Source: UBA11795 sp964652755 (GTDB lineage: Bacteria; Chloroflexota; Dehalococcoidia; Lucifugimonadales; UBA826). Taken from it: a stretch of 58,013 nucleotides of DNA. The translations under genes and the position numbers were made by a program. The notes beneath the pieces are model-generated. The model worked only from the letters and a program-made list of their open reading frames with translations. It ran no database searches and was not told where the DNA came from. Location of the stretch: the NCBI GenBank assembly GCA_964652755.1, contig CAZZBP010000005.1:1-58013 (forward strand). Reading direction: 5' to 3'. This document shows, piece after piece, positions 41,926 to 51,097 of this stretch (position 1 is its first letter; the number at the start of each line of letters is the position of its first letter).

Positions 41926-42804
41926 CTAAATGTATTTGCTGAGCAACAGATGGATTCTCTGTAATGAATCCGGACTAGATTCTAGTCTCTCGGACAATAA
42001 TGCAGTTTCTAGAGCTGTGCTGCATTTACATTCTGAATCTTCGATTTGAATATTTGCAGCGATTTGTTTTACCAGTTCTTGTGAGGTTTCGACATTTTTC
42101 CGTAAATTGTCTACAACCATGTGAGCCGAGACTGCTGCCTCTTCATCATGCCAACAATCATAGTCGGTTACCATTGCCAAAGTGGAGTAGCAGATCTCCG
42201 CTTCTCGGGCCAACTTCGCTTCAGGCAGCGCGGTCATCCCAATTATGTCGGCTCCCCAATTCCTGTAAAGCAACGATTCCGATCTGGTAGAGAATTGTGG
42301 GCCTTCTATTACAATGCATGTCCCCCCGTCATGGTAGGCCACATCAGTCGACTGGCATGCCTTGACAATAACCTGTCTAGATATTGGGCAGAAAGGGTCT
42401 GCAAAAGATATATGTGCGACTATTCCCTCGCCGAAATAGGAATTCTTACGGGATTTGGTCCAGTCTATGAGTTGGTCAGGTACGACTACCTGAAGCGGTT
42501 TGATTTCTTGCCGAAGACTCCCGACCGCCGAAATCGAAATTATAACTTTAGTCCCCAACGCTTTTAAAGCATATATGTTCGCGGCATAAGGCACTTCCGA
42601 AGGGAGTAGGATGTGACCCCTGCCATGTCTGGGAAGAAATCCTACTTCAATATCGCCTAGAGTTCCCAATGCTATGGCATCGCTGGTTTTGCCGAACGGC
42701 GTGTCCATCCTAATAAACTCTTCGTCTTTGAGTTCATCAAGTGCATAAAGGCCGGAGCCTCCTATAAATGCGAGGTCTATTCGACGATTGGTTTCTGCCA
42801 TCAT
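41926..42804 (-). CDS. mtnP: S-methyl-5'-thioadenosine phosphorylase
   Basis: Phosphorolysis of MTA to adenine and 5-methylthioribose-1-phosphate. The N-terminus is AFIGGSGLYAL with the phosphate-binding Ser/Gly loop. PRHGRGH, EGPQFSTRSES and MTALPEAKLAREAEICY with TDYDCWH are MTAP-type features that separate it from purine nucleoside phosphorylases. I choose ATG 42804 (42801 is also possible); the TTG at 42813 lies at the edge of the terminator T-tract. First gene of the SAM-riboswitch operon; the rest of a methionine-salvage (Mtn) pathway is not in the window. Confidence 0.93.
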   Translation of the reverse strand: MMAETNRRIDLAFIGGSGLYALDELKDEEFIRMDTPFGKTSDAIALGTLGDIEVGFLPRHGRGHILLPSEVPYAANIYALKALGTKVIISISAVGSLRQEIKPLQVVVPDQLIDWTKSRKNSYFGEGIVAHISFADPFCPISRQVIVKACQSTDVAYHDGGTCIVIEGPQFSTRSESLLYRNWGADIIGMTALPEAKLAREAEICYSTLAMVTDYDCWHDEEAAVSAHMVVDNLRKNVETSQELVKQIAANIQIEDSECKCSTALETALLSERLESSPDSLQRIHLLLSKYI

Positions 42805-42811
42805 CAATCCC

Positions 42812-42839
42812 AAAAAAAAACTTCCCTTATAAAGAGAAG
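42812..42839 (-). terminator. Riboswitch-controlled intrinsic terminator before mtnP
   Basis: Minus strand: CTTCTCT, loop TTATA, AGGGAAG (7 bp, one G-U), then nine Us (42820-42812). The CTTCTC arm can instead pair with GAGAAG at 42860-42855, which overlaps the 3' strand of riboswitch P1. This is the classic SAM-on/gene-off arrangement. Confidence 0.85.
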
Positions 42840-42859
42840 CTTCGAGTATTATTCACCTT

Positions 42860-42997
42860 CTCTCATCTACCGGACAAAATATTCCGTTGGAATTGGCACC
42901 GTTCTTCATCAGTGATTTTCGGAGATCCGTTGAGGCCGCACATGAAGTCGGTTGCTGGGCGTCTAAGGGCCAGTCCCTCAGCCACTCTTGATAAGAG
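42860..42997 (-). promoter_or_regulatory. SAM-I riboswitch (S-box) aptamer
   Basis: Minus-strand P1 is CTCTTATC (42997-42990) with GATGAGAG (42867-42860), 8 bp with one G-U. Consensus pieces follow in order: AAGAGTGGCTGAGGGACTGG with CCC (P2 and kink-turn), CAGCAACC, a P3 with CTTCAT/ATGAAG, GGTGCCAATTCC, and P4 CGGA/TCCG. These match the conserved S-box core closely. The linked terminator and the downstream metK/ahcY/mtnP genes fit SAM control. Confidence 0.95.
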
Positions 42998-43025
42998 TAT
43001 TCAATATTAAATTATTAACATAAAA

Positions 43026-43055
43026 ATCCTACATGAGCCGTTCAGAATCAGTCAA
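43026..43055 (-). promoter_or_regulatory. Promoter of the SAM-riboswitch operon
   Basis: TTGACT (43055-43050), 18-nt spacer, TAGGAT (43031-43026). Transcription would start about 20 nt before the aptamer. A second AT-rich stretch lies between. Confidence 0.5.
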
Positions 43056-43085
43056 CAGATCTCTGAATCTTACCATCGTAAATTA

Positions 43086-44276
43086 TCAACGTAATAGATG
43101 CTCCGGAATTTGAAAGGTTTCGCCAAGAAGCGGCTCTAGGTATTCCTTAAATTCAATGGAAGTGTTACCCGATTCGTCGGGTAAGTATTTTTCAGGAAGT
43201 GTTCTAGTATTTCCTGCGACTTTGTAGAGAGGTACCAACTTCACGTCACATTTGTACGGTGAATTAGATCTCCTTCCCAGACTCACGATCACGTCGGTCT
43301 CTCCCGCAGCAGCCGCTTCGATGGCTGCCTCTCCTACCGTGTGAGCCTCCATAGAATCTGTTGTCGAGACACTGTCCATAAAAGACCTTTGAATGGTTCC
43401 AGGTTTCTCGTGCCTGCACCGTACGCCGAGTCGCCTGCTAACTTTCTCGGCAAGATACCTCGCCGGCCCATCGTAATAAGGGTGGCCGAAGTCATCAACA
43501 AACCAAGGTTCTGTTTGCCCGCCGATAGCCCCTTCAGGGCCCTTTATATTTTCTGCGACTACAGCGATAGCATATCCATTTTCCCGATATGCCTCTTCCA
43601 TACGCAACAGAAATACATCTTCATAGAATGTGATTTCAGGAACCCCTATGTAGTGGGGAGGATCATACCTATCTCGTTTGTGCATGGACGCCGCGGCGGA
43701 TAGCCAACCAGCGTCCCTTCCCATTATCTCGATGATTGTTATCGGGGATGAAATTCCCATCGCTGCAGCGTCTCTTCCTGCACCGAGGGTAGCTTGTGCA
43801 ATGAACCTCGCTGCCGATCCGTATCCAGGGCAGTGATCAGTTTCAGTGAGGTCATTGTCAATAGTTTTAGGGACATTGACCACTTTAAGATCGTAACTCA
43901 TGATTCGTGCGGCATTGCTTATTGATTTACCGGTTTCTGCCGAATCATTGCCCCCAATTATGTGAAGTATGTGGATACCGTGCCGGTCTAGCGTGGTGAG
44001 CATCGGAGCTATATCTTCATCGCGGAGTTTGCGACGGGTTGAACCTAAGGCCGCTCCTGGAGCTATGTCGAGAGAGGATAAGCTTGAGCGAGATATTTGT
44101 GTTAGTTCCGGTATCTTTCCAGATATAAGTCCTTCCATACCGTGCGCGGCTCCATAAACGCGACTTTCCGGGAGAACCCGACCCGCTGCCCTGATAATTC
44201 CGGCCAGGCTCCGGTTTATAACTGCAGTGCAACCTCCCGATTGCATCACCATAATATTATTATCGTGGGAACTCAT
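43086..44276 (-). CDS. 6-phosphofructokinase, probably PPi-dependent
   Basis: PFK-A fold enzyme of 396 residues. GGCTAVINRSLAG starts the fold. GGNDS, with Asp where ATP enzymes have Gly, and PKTIDND, with Lys where ATP enzymes have Gly, are the two changes that mark pyrophosphate-dependent PFKs. MGRDAGW also fits. Reversible PPi use is therefore likely. It lies 8 nt after the HAD gene. Upstream neighbours (acyl-CoA ligase, HAD) show no clear pathway link. Confidence 0.9.
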   Translation of the reverse strand: MSSHDNNIMVMQSGGCTAVINRSLAGIIRAAGRVLPESRVYGAAHGMEGLISGKIPELTQISRSSLSSLDIAPGAALGSTRRKLRDEDIAPMLTTLDRHGIHILHIIGGNDSAETGKSISNAARIMSYDLKVVNVPKTIDNDLTETDHCPGYGSAARFIAQATLGAGRDAAAMGISSPITIIEIMGRDAGWLSAAASMHKRDRYDPPHYIGVPEITFYEDVFLLRMEEAYRENGYAIAVVAENIKGPEGAIGGQTEPWFVDDFGHPYYDGPARYLAEKVSRRLGVRCRHEKPGTIQRSFMDSVSTTDSMEAHTVGEAAIEAAAAGETDVIVSLGRRSNSPYKCDVKLVPLYKVAGNTRTLPEKYLPDESGNTSIEFKEYLEPLLGETFQIPEHLLR

Positions 44277-44284
44277 GTGTTGTA

Positions 44285-45037
44285 TCAGTTCTTGGTGAGC
44301 AGCCCGTTCCTGATCTCAGCTAATTTCTCGGAGAGATTTATGAAGTTATTGGCCATGATGTCAATATAATTCTCAGGACTATTGTCTACTTCAGTATTAG
44401 GACCGTGCTCGAACGGTCTTGGCACGTAAGCAGTTCGCATACCAAAGCTGCGGGCCGCCTTCAGGTCATTTTTATGTGCGGCGACCATCATAACTTGCTC
44501 GATAGGAACGCCTAAAAACTCCGAAGTGGACATGTACGCTTCCCGATCTGGTTTATAGTGCCTTACCAATTCTGCTGAAAGTACTGTGTCCCACGGGAGA
44601 CCGCCGTATTTTGCCATATTGACCAACAGTGCCACGTTTCCATTGGATAGGCTGCTGATTATGTAATCTTTTTTTAACAGAGTTAGCCCTTCTACGGAGT
44701 CAGGCCAAGGATCCAATCTGTGCCATGCCTTATTTAAATTCTCTTTTTCATCTTCATTCAAGCTAGTGATACTGAAGTTTTCAAGCAAGCTGTCCAGGAT
44801 AATCCTGTGAAGTCTGTCAATATTGGTCCACTCAAGTTCTCCGGTACGTACCCGGTTCATCGAGGGACCATATCCCGCCCGCCATTCGTCGGCGAAAGAA
44901 TCCCAATCTTGTATAAAACCTTTAGATATACCCACCGACTTGATCTCTCGAGCAATACTCCCCCTCCAATCGACCACAGTTCCGAAAACATCAAAAGTGA
45001 GCGCTTTTACTCCAAGTAAGGGGTGTTCATTTACCAT
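44285..45037 (-). CDS. HAD-superfamily hydrolase (haloacid dehalogenase type II-like)
   Basis: A 250-residue HAD protein. Motif I is TFDVFGTVVDWRGS, typical of L-2-haloacid dehalogenase-like members, motif II is SSLSNGN, and motif III is HYKPDREAY. The dehalogenase subgroup is suggested by DVFGT and by SNG; a phosphatase cannot be excluded. It lies between the acyl-CoA ligase (15 nt) and PFK (8 nt). Confidence 0.85.
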   Translation of the reverse strand: MVNEHPLLGVKALTFDVFGTVVDWRGSIAREIKSVGISKGFIQDWDSFADEWRAGYGPSMNRVRTGELEWTNIDRLHRIILDSLLENFSITSLNEDEKENLNKAWHRLDPWPDSVEGLTLLKKDYIISSLSNGNVALLVNMAKYGGLPWDTVLSAELVRHYKPDREAYMSTSEFLGVPIEQVMMVAAHKNDLKAARSFGMRTAYVPRPFEHGPNTEVDNSPENYIDIMANNFINLSEKLAEIRNGLLTKN

Positions 45038-45052
45038 AATTGGTATCCTCGC

Positions 45053-46579
45053 TTATTCTGCAAATTTCGCTGCGATGTGTCTTCGCTGTATCTTTCCCGT
45101 GGCTGTTCGGGGAAGTTCGTCGACGATATAAACCCTTTCAGGTACCTTGAAATCGGCTAGCTGATTTCCACAAAAAGCTTGTATTTCTGTTTCAGAGGAG
45201 TTAGCGGAAAGCACTACAGCTGCTTGAACGATTTCACCATATTTTTCATCTGATACCCCAAAGCAAACAGCTTCCGCTATTGAAGGGTGCTTGATGAGTG
45301 CGGCGTCTACTTCAAGAGGTGAAATTTTTTCTCCTCCCCTGTTTATGAGCTCTTTCAACCTTCCTGTAAGCGTTAGAACCATTGAATCAGATAGTTCCCC
45401 CTGGTCTCCGGTCCTGAACCAGCCATTTGTGAACGCTTCTGAATTAGCTTCAGGATTGTTGTGGTATCCAGGAGTGACGTTTGCACCTTTTATAACTACC
45501 TCTCCTCTTTTGCCCGTATCCAACAGCGAGCCTGTATCGGTCATAATGCCAATTTCAACTCCGGTACCTACACCCACCGTTCCTGGTGCCCTTGACCCTG
45601 GTGGAAGGAGGTTTGATGACATTTGATGAGAGGCCTCTGTCATTCCATAGGCTTCGAGAACCGGGGAGTTAAACCTGTTTTCTAAATCGGAGAATACGGA
45701 GGGAGCTAAAGCGGCAGAGCAAGACCTGATAAATCGGAATGATTTTTTTGGCGCTCCATCATCGTCTGCCCTCATTAGGAGAATCTGATGGATTGTTGGA
45801 ACAGCAGAATACCACGTGGCATCTGTGGCGGATTGGTCTTGCCAGAAGGTACTTGCACTGAAACGCGATGGGATAACAATGGTGCCGCCGCTGCGTAGCG
45901 ATGACAAAGAAACTCCAATGAGACCATGAACGTGAAATAGTGGCATAACTACCAATGCAGTATCTTCTTCCGTGAGTTCATATGTACTTACTATATTTCC
46001 AAGAGATGCCATGAGGTTGGCATGTGTTAGAGGCACCCCTTTAGGCCTGCTAGTTGTACCGGAGGTGTGGAGGAATAATGCAATATCATTCGGTGAAGGA
46101 GGAACGGCATCGACACTTTCTGTCAGTTCTGAACCATTCTTAGTGATTGTGACGTGTCCTTTTTCATCCAGTTCGGCCATAGCGCAAGGTACGGATAGGT
46201 CCGCGGCGGCGGTAAATGCAGCGTCGGCTCCTTTCGACACGATTACCAACTGAGCGTCAGCATCTTCCATAAAGAATTTGAATTCCTCTACCGTGTATGC
46301 TGCATTTAGCGGAGCAGCTATAGCGCCTGACCTCGTCACGGCAAGGAATATCACCATGAAATCTAGGCCATTTCCTAGAACTATGGAAACCGCCCTGCCT
46401 TTTTCTAGGCCCGAGGCCGCTAGGAGCCCTGCAACGCGCTCTACCTCGTTTCCGAATTCGCCGTAGGAGACAGTCGGTCCGTTAGGAATGATTATCGATG
46501 CTTTTTCTGGTTGATGATCATCCAGTAAATTCGCCAAAGTTACCAAGATTCCCCCTCCATTTTCGAGTCTTATCGACAT
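45053..46579 (-). CDS. AMP-forming acyl-CoA synthetase (ANL superfamily)
   Basis: A 508-residue adenylate-forming ligase. The P-loop-like HTSGTTSRPKG, YGMTEASHQ, TGDQG and RGGEKISPLEVD motifs, and the C-terminal catalytic Lys in PRTATGKIQRR, are present. It activates a carboxylic acid as acyl-AMP, then acyl-CoA; chain length is not predictable here. Its C-terminal sequence resembles the short-chain or oxalate-CoA ligase group. Confidence 0.9.
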   Translation of the reverse strand: MSIRLENGGGILVTLANLLDDHQPEKASIIIPNGPTVSYGEFGNEVERVAGLLAASGLEKGRAVSIVLGNGLDFMVIFLAVTRSGAIAAPLNAAYTVEEFKFFMEDADAQLVIVSKGADAAFTAAADLSVPCAMAELDEKGHVTITKNGSELTESVDAVPPSPNDIALFLHTSGTTSRPKGVPLTHANLMASLGNIVSTYELTEEDTALVVMPLFHVHGLIGVSLSSLRSGGTIVIPSRFSASTFWQDQSATDATWYSAVPTIHQILLMRADDDGAPKKSFRFIRSCSAALAPSVFSDLENRFNSPVLEAYGMTEASHQMSSNLLPPGSRAPGTVGVGTGVEIGIMTDTGSLLDTGKRGEVVIKGANVTPGYHNNPEANSEAFTNGWFRTGDQGELSDSMVLTLTGRLKELINRGGEKISPLEVDAALIKHPSIAEAVCFGVSDEKYGEIVQAAVVLSANSSETEIQAFCGNQLADFKVPERVYIVDELPRTATGKIQRRHIAAKFAE

Positions 46580-46655
46580 TCTAACTAGGCTACTTTCACA
46601 CCCTATTATTTTCCTGTCAACCGAATTACTTAATTCACTCTGTCAGAGAATAATA

Positions 46656-47639
46656 TTAGAACACCTTGCGGGACCATTTAATTGCATCGGCCACGCCTTG
46701 TTCCAGTGACATTCTGGGAGCCCATCCTAGTAGTTCATTCGCTAATTCCCCACTAGCATATGCTCCCGCAGAGTCCCCAGCCCGCGGATCGGCATCGATT
46801 TGAGGAATATCATCGCCTGAAACCTCCTCAAAGGCTTTGATAAATTCAAGAACGGTCACTCCCTTTCCTGTCCCAAGATTTATAGCTAAGAATGGACATT
46901 CATCCGATGTGACCGCTTCGAACTCTTCCACAGCTTTTACATGGGCTTCCGCGAGGTCCCATACATGAATGTAATCTCTGATCCCCGTTCCGTCACGGGT
47001 GGGCCAGCGGGTTCCAGTTACCTGGAAATGCGGCTCATCTCTGTTCGCCACTGAAATCAATTTTCCGAGGATGTGAGTAGGATTGTCTCCATGGGGGCCA
47101 GACCTCATTTTGGGATCAGCACCTATAGGGTTGAAATACCGAAGAGAAATTGCCCGCAGGCTGTATGCGTTGCAATAATCTTGGAGAACCATCTCTACTG
47201 ATAACTTTGTTCTTGCGTACGGGCTATTCGGCTCTAGGATGGAACTTTCCGTAACCATGGATCCATCGTCGCCCTTGTACAAAGCTGCAGTGGAGCTGAA
47301 TACTATTCTATTTAATCCGTTTTCAGTTAGGAAATGAAACAGTTCAATTGATTTTGAAACGTTTTCTCGATAATACTCGTAGGGCCTTTGACCAGATTCG
47401 GGAACTATGATGAGCGCAGCGCAGTGTATAACAGCCTGTATATCTGGGTGCTCACCCATCACCATTTTCAGACTTTTTACATCTGCGATGTCTGAGTGAT
47501 AGAAAGCTCTGTCACGGACATAGTCGCGATTTCCGGTTACCAGGGAATCGATAACGATCGGTTCATGCCCTGACTCCTCAAGAGCTGAACAAACAGTACT
47601 GCCTATGTATCCTGCTCCACCAGTTACCAGTATTTTCAA
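46656..47639 (-). CDS. galE: UDP-glucose 4-epimerase
   Basis: SDR-extended enzyme. The NAD motif GGAGYIGS starts at residue 7, and the catalytic YxxxK is in SPYARTKLSVE. NLGTGKGVTVLEF is the usual C-terminal signature. I start at the TTG at 47639, which gives (M)KILVTGGAGYIG and 327 residues, with GGAG just upstream. The open frame to 47750 adds 37 unconserved residues. It links UDP-glucose and UDP-galactose for surface polysaccharides; pgm in the window may supply its substrate. Confidence 0.93.
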   Translation of the reverse strand: MKILVTGGAGYIGSTVCSALEESGHEPIVIDSLVTGNRDYVRDRAFYHSDIADVKSLKMVMGEHPDIQAVIHCAALIIVPESGQRPYEYYRENVSKSIELFHFLTENGLNRIVFSSTAALYKGDDGSMVTESSILEPNSPYARTKLSVEMVLQDYCNAYSLRAISLRYFNPIGADPKMRSGPHGDNPTHILGKLISVANRDEPHFQVTGTRWPTRDGTGIRDYIHVWDLAEAHVKAVEEFEAVTSDECPFLAINLGTGKGVTVLEFIKAFEEVSGDDIPQIDADPRAGDSAGAYASGELANELLGWAPRMSLEQGVADAIKWSRKVF

Positions 47640-47861
47640 TTTACTCCATCCGAAGTCGGGCGTTCCGATAATATTCACCCATATCTGCCACGTCCGATAA
47701 TCATATGGCTGTTGAGTGTTGCCAACAAGGAATATGAATTTGATCGACAACTTATTTAATTAGAATTTTCAGAAAGTCACACTAGGAAGTATATCCGTGC
47801 TAGCCTGTAATCTGCGGGATCTGTAAATATTCAGCCGACAGCCAATACGAGGGGGTGAGAA

Positions 47862-48476
47862 ATGATCCATGAGATTAGGACCTATGACATAAAACCACGA
47901 AGCGTCGATCAATTTGGAGACAATACCAAACAAAAACTCGACAAACGACTTGAGTATTCCCAACTCGGAGGATTTTGGTACTCGGAAATTGGTTCTCTCA
48001 ATCAGGTTGTTCACATATGGCCTTATGAAGATGCAAACCAACGAGCAGAGATCAGGGGCCGGGTAGTAGGAGACGGGATCTGGCCCCCTGATAATAACGA
48101 CGTAATTTTAAACATGCAGAGCGAGATAATGATTCCGGCACCATTCATGAGACCTTTGGAACCGAAAACCTTGGGGCCCATCTATGAAATGAGGATATAC
48201 ACTTACAAGGCGGGTGATGTTCCCAAAGTAATTGAAGCTTGGAGTGGAGCCATAGAGGAAAGAGAAAAGCATTCTCCTCTTGTCGGATGTTGGTTTTCCG
48301 ATATTGGAGCCCTAAACAGGTTCGTTCATATGTGGGCATACAATTCGTTTGAACAAAGGACAAAGGTGAGGGCGGAAACAAGGGCAACAGGTGTCTGGCC
48401 TCCTCAGAATAGCGCGGTACCTCTTTCCCAAGAGAATAAAATATTACTCCCATTCGATTTTTCACCGCTGCAGTAA
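47862..48476 (+). CDS. NIPSNAP-family protein (two repeats)
   Basis: A 204-residue protein with two tandem NIPSNAP dimeric alpha-beta-barrel domains, starting MIHEIRTYDIKPRSV and, after about 105 residues, YEMRIYTYKAGDV. Each carries a W-x-SxIGxLNxxVHxW-type core (FWYSEIGSLNQVVHIW, CWFSDIGALNRFVHMW). The family is widespread and its function is uncharacterised in bacteria. Divergent to galE with 220 nt between. Confidence 0.9.
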   Translation: MIHEIRTYDIKPRSVDQFGDNTKQKLDKRLEYSQLGGFWYSEIGSLNQVVHIWPYEDANQRAEIRGRVVGDGIWPPDNNDVILNMQSEIMIPAPFMRPLEPKTLGPIYEMRIYTYKAGDVPKVIEAWSGAIEEREKHSPLVGCWFSDIGALNRFVHMWAYNSFEQRTKVRAETRATGVWPPQNSAVPLSQENKILLPFDFSPLQ

Positions 48477-48538
48477 CCCAATAGTCGATTCACCTGAAAG
48501 AACATGGCACTGTCTCGCTTAAGGACTTGAGAGCAGTC

Positions 48539-49663
48539 TTAGAATCGATTTAAGCGAAAAGGTTCGATATTGGTATCTGTATATCCGTTCGTTACTAATT
48601 CGGACACTAACTTTCCCATAGCAGGGCCGAGAAGTATCCCTTTTCGGCCCGTACCTGTGGCTATGATCACATTTTCTCGTTGGGGGATACGGCCAAGTAT
48701 AATTCGGCCGTCTTTGGAAAGCGGTCTCAGACATGCAGTCTGCTGTACCAGTTCTGCTTCGTCTAATCCTGGGATCATCTTCCGAAGAGAGATCAATACT
48801 TTGTCACGGCCCTCCGAGGTAGGTGATTCATCAAATCCAGCGTCTTCTTCAGTAGTTCCTGCCCATAGTAACCCGTCTGGTTTGGTACAGGCGTAGTTAC
48901 CTTCCCAGCCTACTGAACAGGTTACAGGTGTCAGAGGTGAATTAAGTCGTACTATCTGGCCTTTTAAAGGCCGAATTGGTATTGGTACTCCTAACCATCG
49001 TGAAGCATTTCCCGTCCAGGGGCCTAGAGCAATCACGGCAGTATTACAAGATAGTTCACCCCGGGTTGTCTTCATCTTTGTGAGCTGACCATTTTCATCG
49101 GTCAATCCGTTTACGTCACCATGCTGGATGTTCACTCCGATTGCTTCACATGCTTGGGTAAGTGCCAGAACTAATCGGTATGGGTCTACATCGGCTACTC
49201 CCTCAGTATAGGCCGCACCAATGACTTTGGGTGAGAGGGAGGGTACTAGCTTCCTCGCACTGTCACCGTCTATCCATTCCGCTGTGAAGCCTTTCTCCCG
49301 TTTTCTCCACTCCACTTGAGATTTACATTTCGCTTCGTCTAATGCATTGAAGGCGAGATCCATGGCGGGGCGGAATCGATGTTGGATGTCTACTCCTGTC
49401 TCAAGAGGTAACTCCTTGGCGAACCTTGAATGGATCGCCATTCCCATTTTTGCGATGATTAGTTCGGGGAGGATGTCTTCCGCAAGGCCTGCCTCCCCAA
49501 GTGGGCTCAAGCTGCCATAGGCAAACCCTGACGCATGACTGCCTATGGAATCCCTTTCAATTATCGTGACATCAACACCTGATTTGGCTAGGAAATAAGC
49601 ACAGCAAAGACCAACTATACCGCCGCCTGCTATGCAAACATCTGTGGAACGAGTTTCAACCAA
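48539..49663 (-). CDS. FAD-dependent D-amino-acid/glycine oxidase family (DadA-like)
   Basis: A 374-residue DAO-family flavoenzyme. The Rossmann FAD motif CIAGGGIVGLCCAYFLAKSG is at residues 9-28, and GPWTGNASRW and the late ATGTGRKGILLGPAMG are family features. It oxidises amino acids or secondary amines. It follows a class III aminotransferase after 3 nt, so the two probably act on the same amine or amino acid. Exact substrate unknown. Confidence 0.87.
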   Translation of the reverse strand: MVETRSTDVCIAGGGIVGLCCAYFLAKSGVDVTIIERDSIGSHASGFAYGSLSPLGEAGLAEDILPELIIAKMGMAIHSRFAKELPLETGVDIQHRFRPAMDLAFNALDEAKCKSQVEWRKREKGFTAEWIDGDSARKLVPSLSPKVIGAAYTEGVADVDPYRLVLALTQACEAIGVNIQHGDVNGLTDENGQLTKMKTTRGELSCNTAVIALGPWTGNASRWLGVPIPIRPLKGQIVRLNSPLTPVTCSVGWEGNYACTKPDGLLWAGTTEEDAGFDESPTSEGRDKVLISLRKMIPGLDEAELVQQTACLRPLSKDGRIILGRIPQRENVIIATGTGRKGILLGPAMGKLVSELVTNGYTDTNIEPFRLNRF

Positions 49664-49666
49664 GAG

Positions 49667-51037
49667 TCACAAGGTTGACTCGATTTTTGTTATCGCAGAG
49701 TCCATCTGGTCTACGAAATGATCTACTTCATCGCCGGTGATGCAAAGCGGTGGCGCTACTGGAATAATATCACCCGCTCGCCCCAGAATCCTATGATCTT
49801 GAAGGATGGACGTCGCTCGGTTTGCGAGTTCAGATTCTTTAGGGAATTTTTCCTTTGTATTTCGGTCTTTAACTAGTTCGACAGCGCAAAGGAGGCCCAT
49901 TCCACCACGCACGTCCCCCACGATTGAGTGCTCGTACAATGCCTGAAGGCGTTCGTACATGTAGTGTCCCATCTCAGCAGCGTTTTCTACCAATCCATCA
50001 CTTTCCATAATGTCCAGGTTTGCCATCCCTGCTGCGCACGATGCTGGGTTTCCTCCGAACGTTATGATATGACGGAAGGCCTCTTCGTCGCCGCCTTCAA
50101 ACGCCGATGCAATTTTCTGACTTGATATCGCTGCTCCAATTGGGAGATAGCCACTAGTCATTGCCTTTGCCACAGTTGTTATATCTGGTTGAAAATCCCA
50201 GTGTTCGGTGGCGAACATTTTCCCTGTGCGGCCAAAACCGTTGATGACTTCGTCACATATAAGGACAACTCCGTACTTGTCACATATTTGGCGAATTGTT
50301 GGCCAATAATCTGGATGCGGAATATGTATGCCGGAGGAAGCGGAAATCGGCTCGCCTATGAATGCTGCCACAGTGGATGGTCCTTCATGAAGAATGGCTC
50401 TTTCAAGATCTTTAGCACATTCAAGCGTGCAAACTCCAGACTGACTACAGCACCTGCCTCTATATGTGTCAGGTTGTTCAATATGGACATTTCCAGGCAT
50501 CAGTGGACCGTAATTGGGAGGTGCCGCTATGCCCCCACCGAGGCTCATGCAAGCATGGGTGGCTCCGTGGTATGACCCTCTACGGCTAATGATTTTGTAC
50601 CGGGTTGGTTCACCAATGTTCTTCTGGTAATTCTTGGCCATCTTGAGGGCTGTTTCAACAGCCTCTGAGCCTCCACTGACAAAATATACACGTGATTTTT
50701 TGTCTGGAGCCAAAGAGGCTAATCTACCGGCGAGTTCAGCTGTAACAGGAGTTACTGTACCCCCAGGGGAGTAAGATATTCCTTGCATTTGCTCGTATAC
50801 AGCGTCGGCGATCTCTTTTCTTCCGTGCCCTATGTTTACAAGCCACATACTGGAAATCGTATCGAACCACCTGTTGCCTTCAACATCATCTACCCACACA
50901 CCCTTTGCCTCATTGACTAGCTTTAGACCGGTATCTGCGAACATGTCATTTGTTTGACGAGCATGCGGCCAAAAATGTTCTGCTGCCTGCTGTTTAAGCT
51001 CCTCAATCCTCTCTCCCGACATAATCACGTCAGCCAT
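49667..51037 (-). CDS. Class III PLP-dependent aminotransferase (omega-aminotransferase type)
   Basis: A 456-residue fold-type I transaminase. SGGSEAVETALKMAKNY binds the PLP phosphate. SYHGATHA, ICDEVINGFGRTG and the Schiff-base Lys in TTVAKAMTSGYLPIGA match omega-amino-acid:pyruvate (beta-alanine/taurine-like) transaminases. A CRCCSQSGVCTLEC-like Cys cluster near residue 200 is less usual. It is co-transcribed with the DadA-like gene. Confidence 0.93.
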   Translation of the reverse strand: MADVIMSGERIEELKQQAAEHFWPHARQTNDMFADTGLKLVNEAKGVWVDDVEGNRWFDTISSMWLVNIGHGRKEIADAVYEQMQGISYSPGGTVTPVTAELAGRLASLAPDKKSRVYFVSGGSEAVETALKMAKNYQKNIGEPTRYKIISRRGSYHGATHACMSLGGGIAAPPNYGPLMPGNVHIEQPDTYRGRCCSQSGVCTLECAKDLERAILHEGPSTVAAFIGEPISASSGIHIPHPDYWPTIRQICDKYGVVLICDEVINGFGRTGKMFATEHWDFQPDITTVAKAMTSGYLPIGAAISSQKIASAFEGGDEEAFRHIITFGGNPASCAAGMANLDIMESDGLVENAAEMGHYMYERLQALYEHSIVGDVRGGMGLLCAVELVKDRNTKEKFPKESELANRATSILQDHRILGRAGDIIPVAPPLCITGDEVDHFVDQMDSAITKIESTL

Positions 51038-51059
51038 ATCGGAACCTCCGAGTCGATCC

Positions 51060-51085
51060 GAATAACAGACATAGGTCTGTTATTC
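51060..51085. repeat. Perfect 11-bp inverted repeat upstream of the aminotransferase gene
   Basis: GAATAACAGAC, loop ATAG, GTCTGTTATTC. It lies 23 nt upstream of the aminotransferase start and 12 nt after the DUF5679 stop (minus strand). There is no T-tract, so an operator or a weak terminator are both possible. Confidence 0.6.
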
Positions 51086-51097
51086 CATTGGGTGTTA

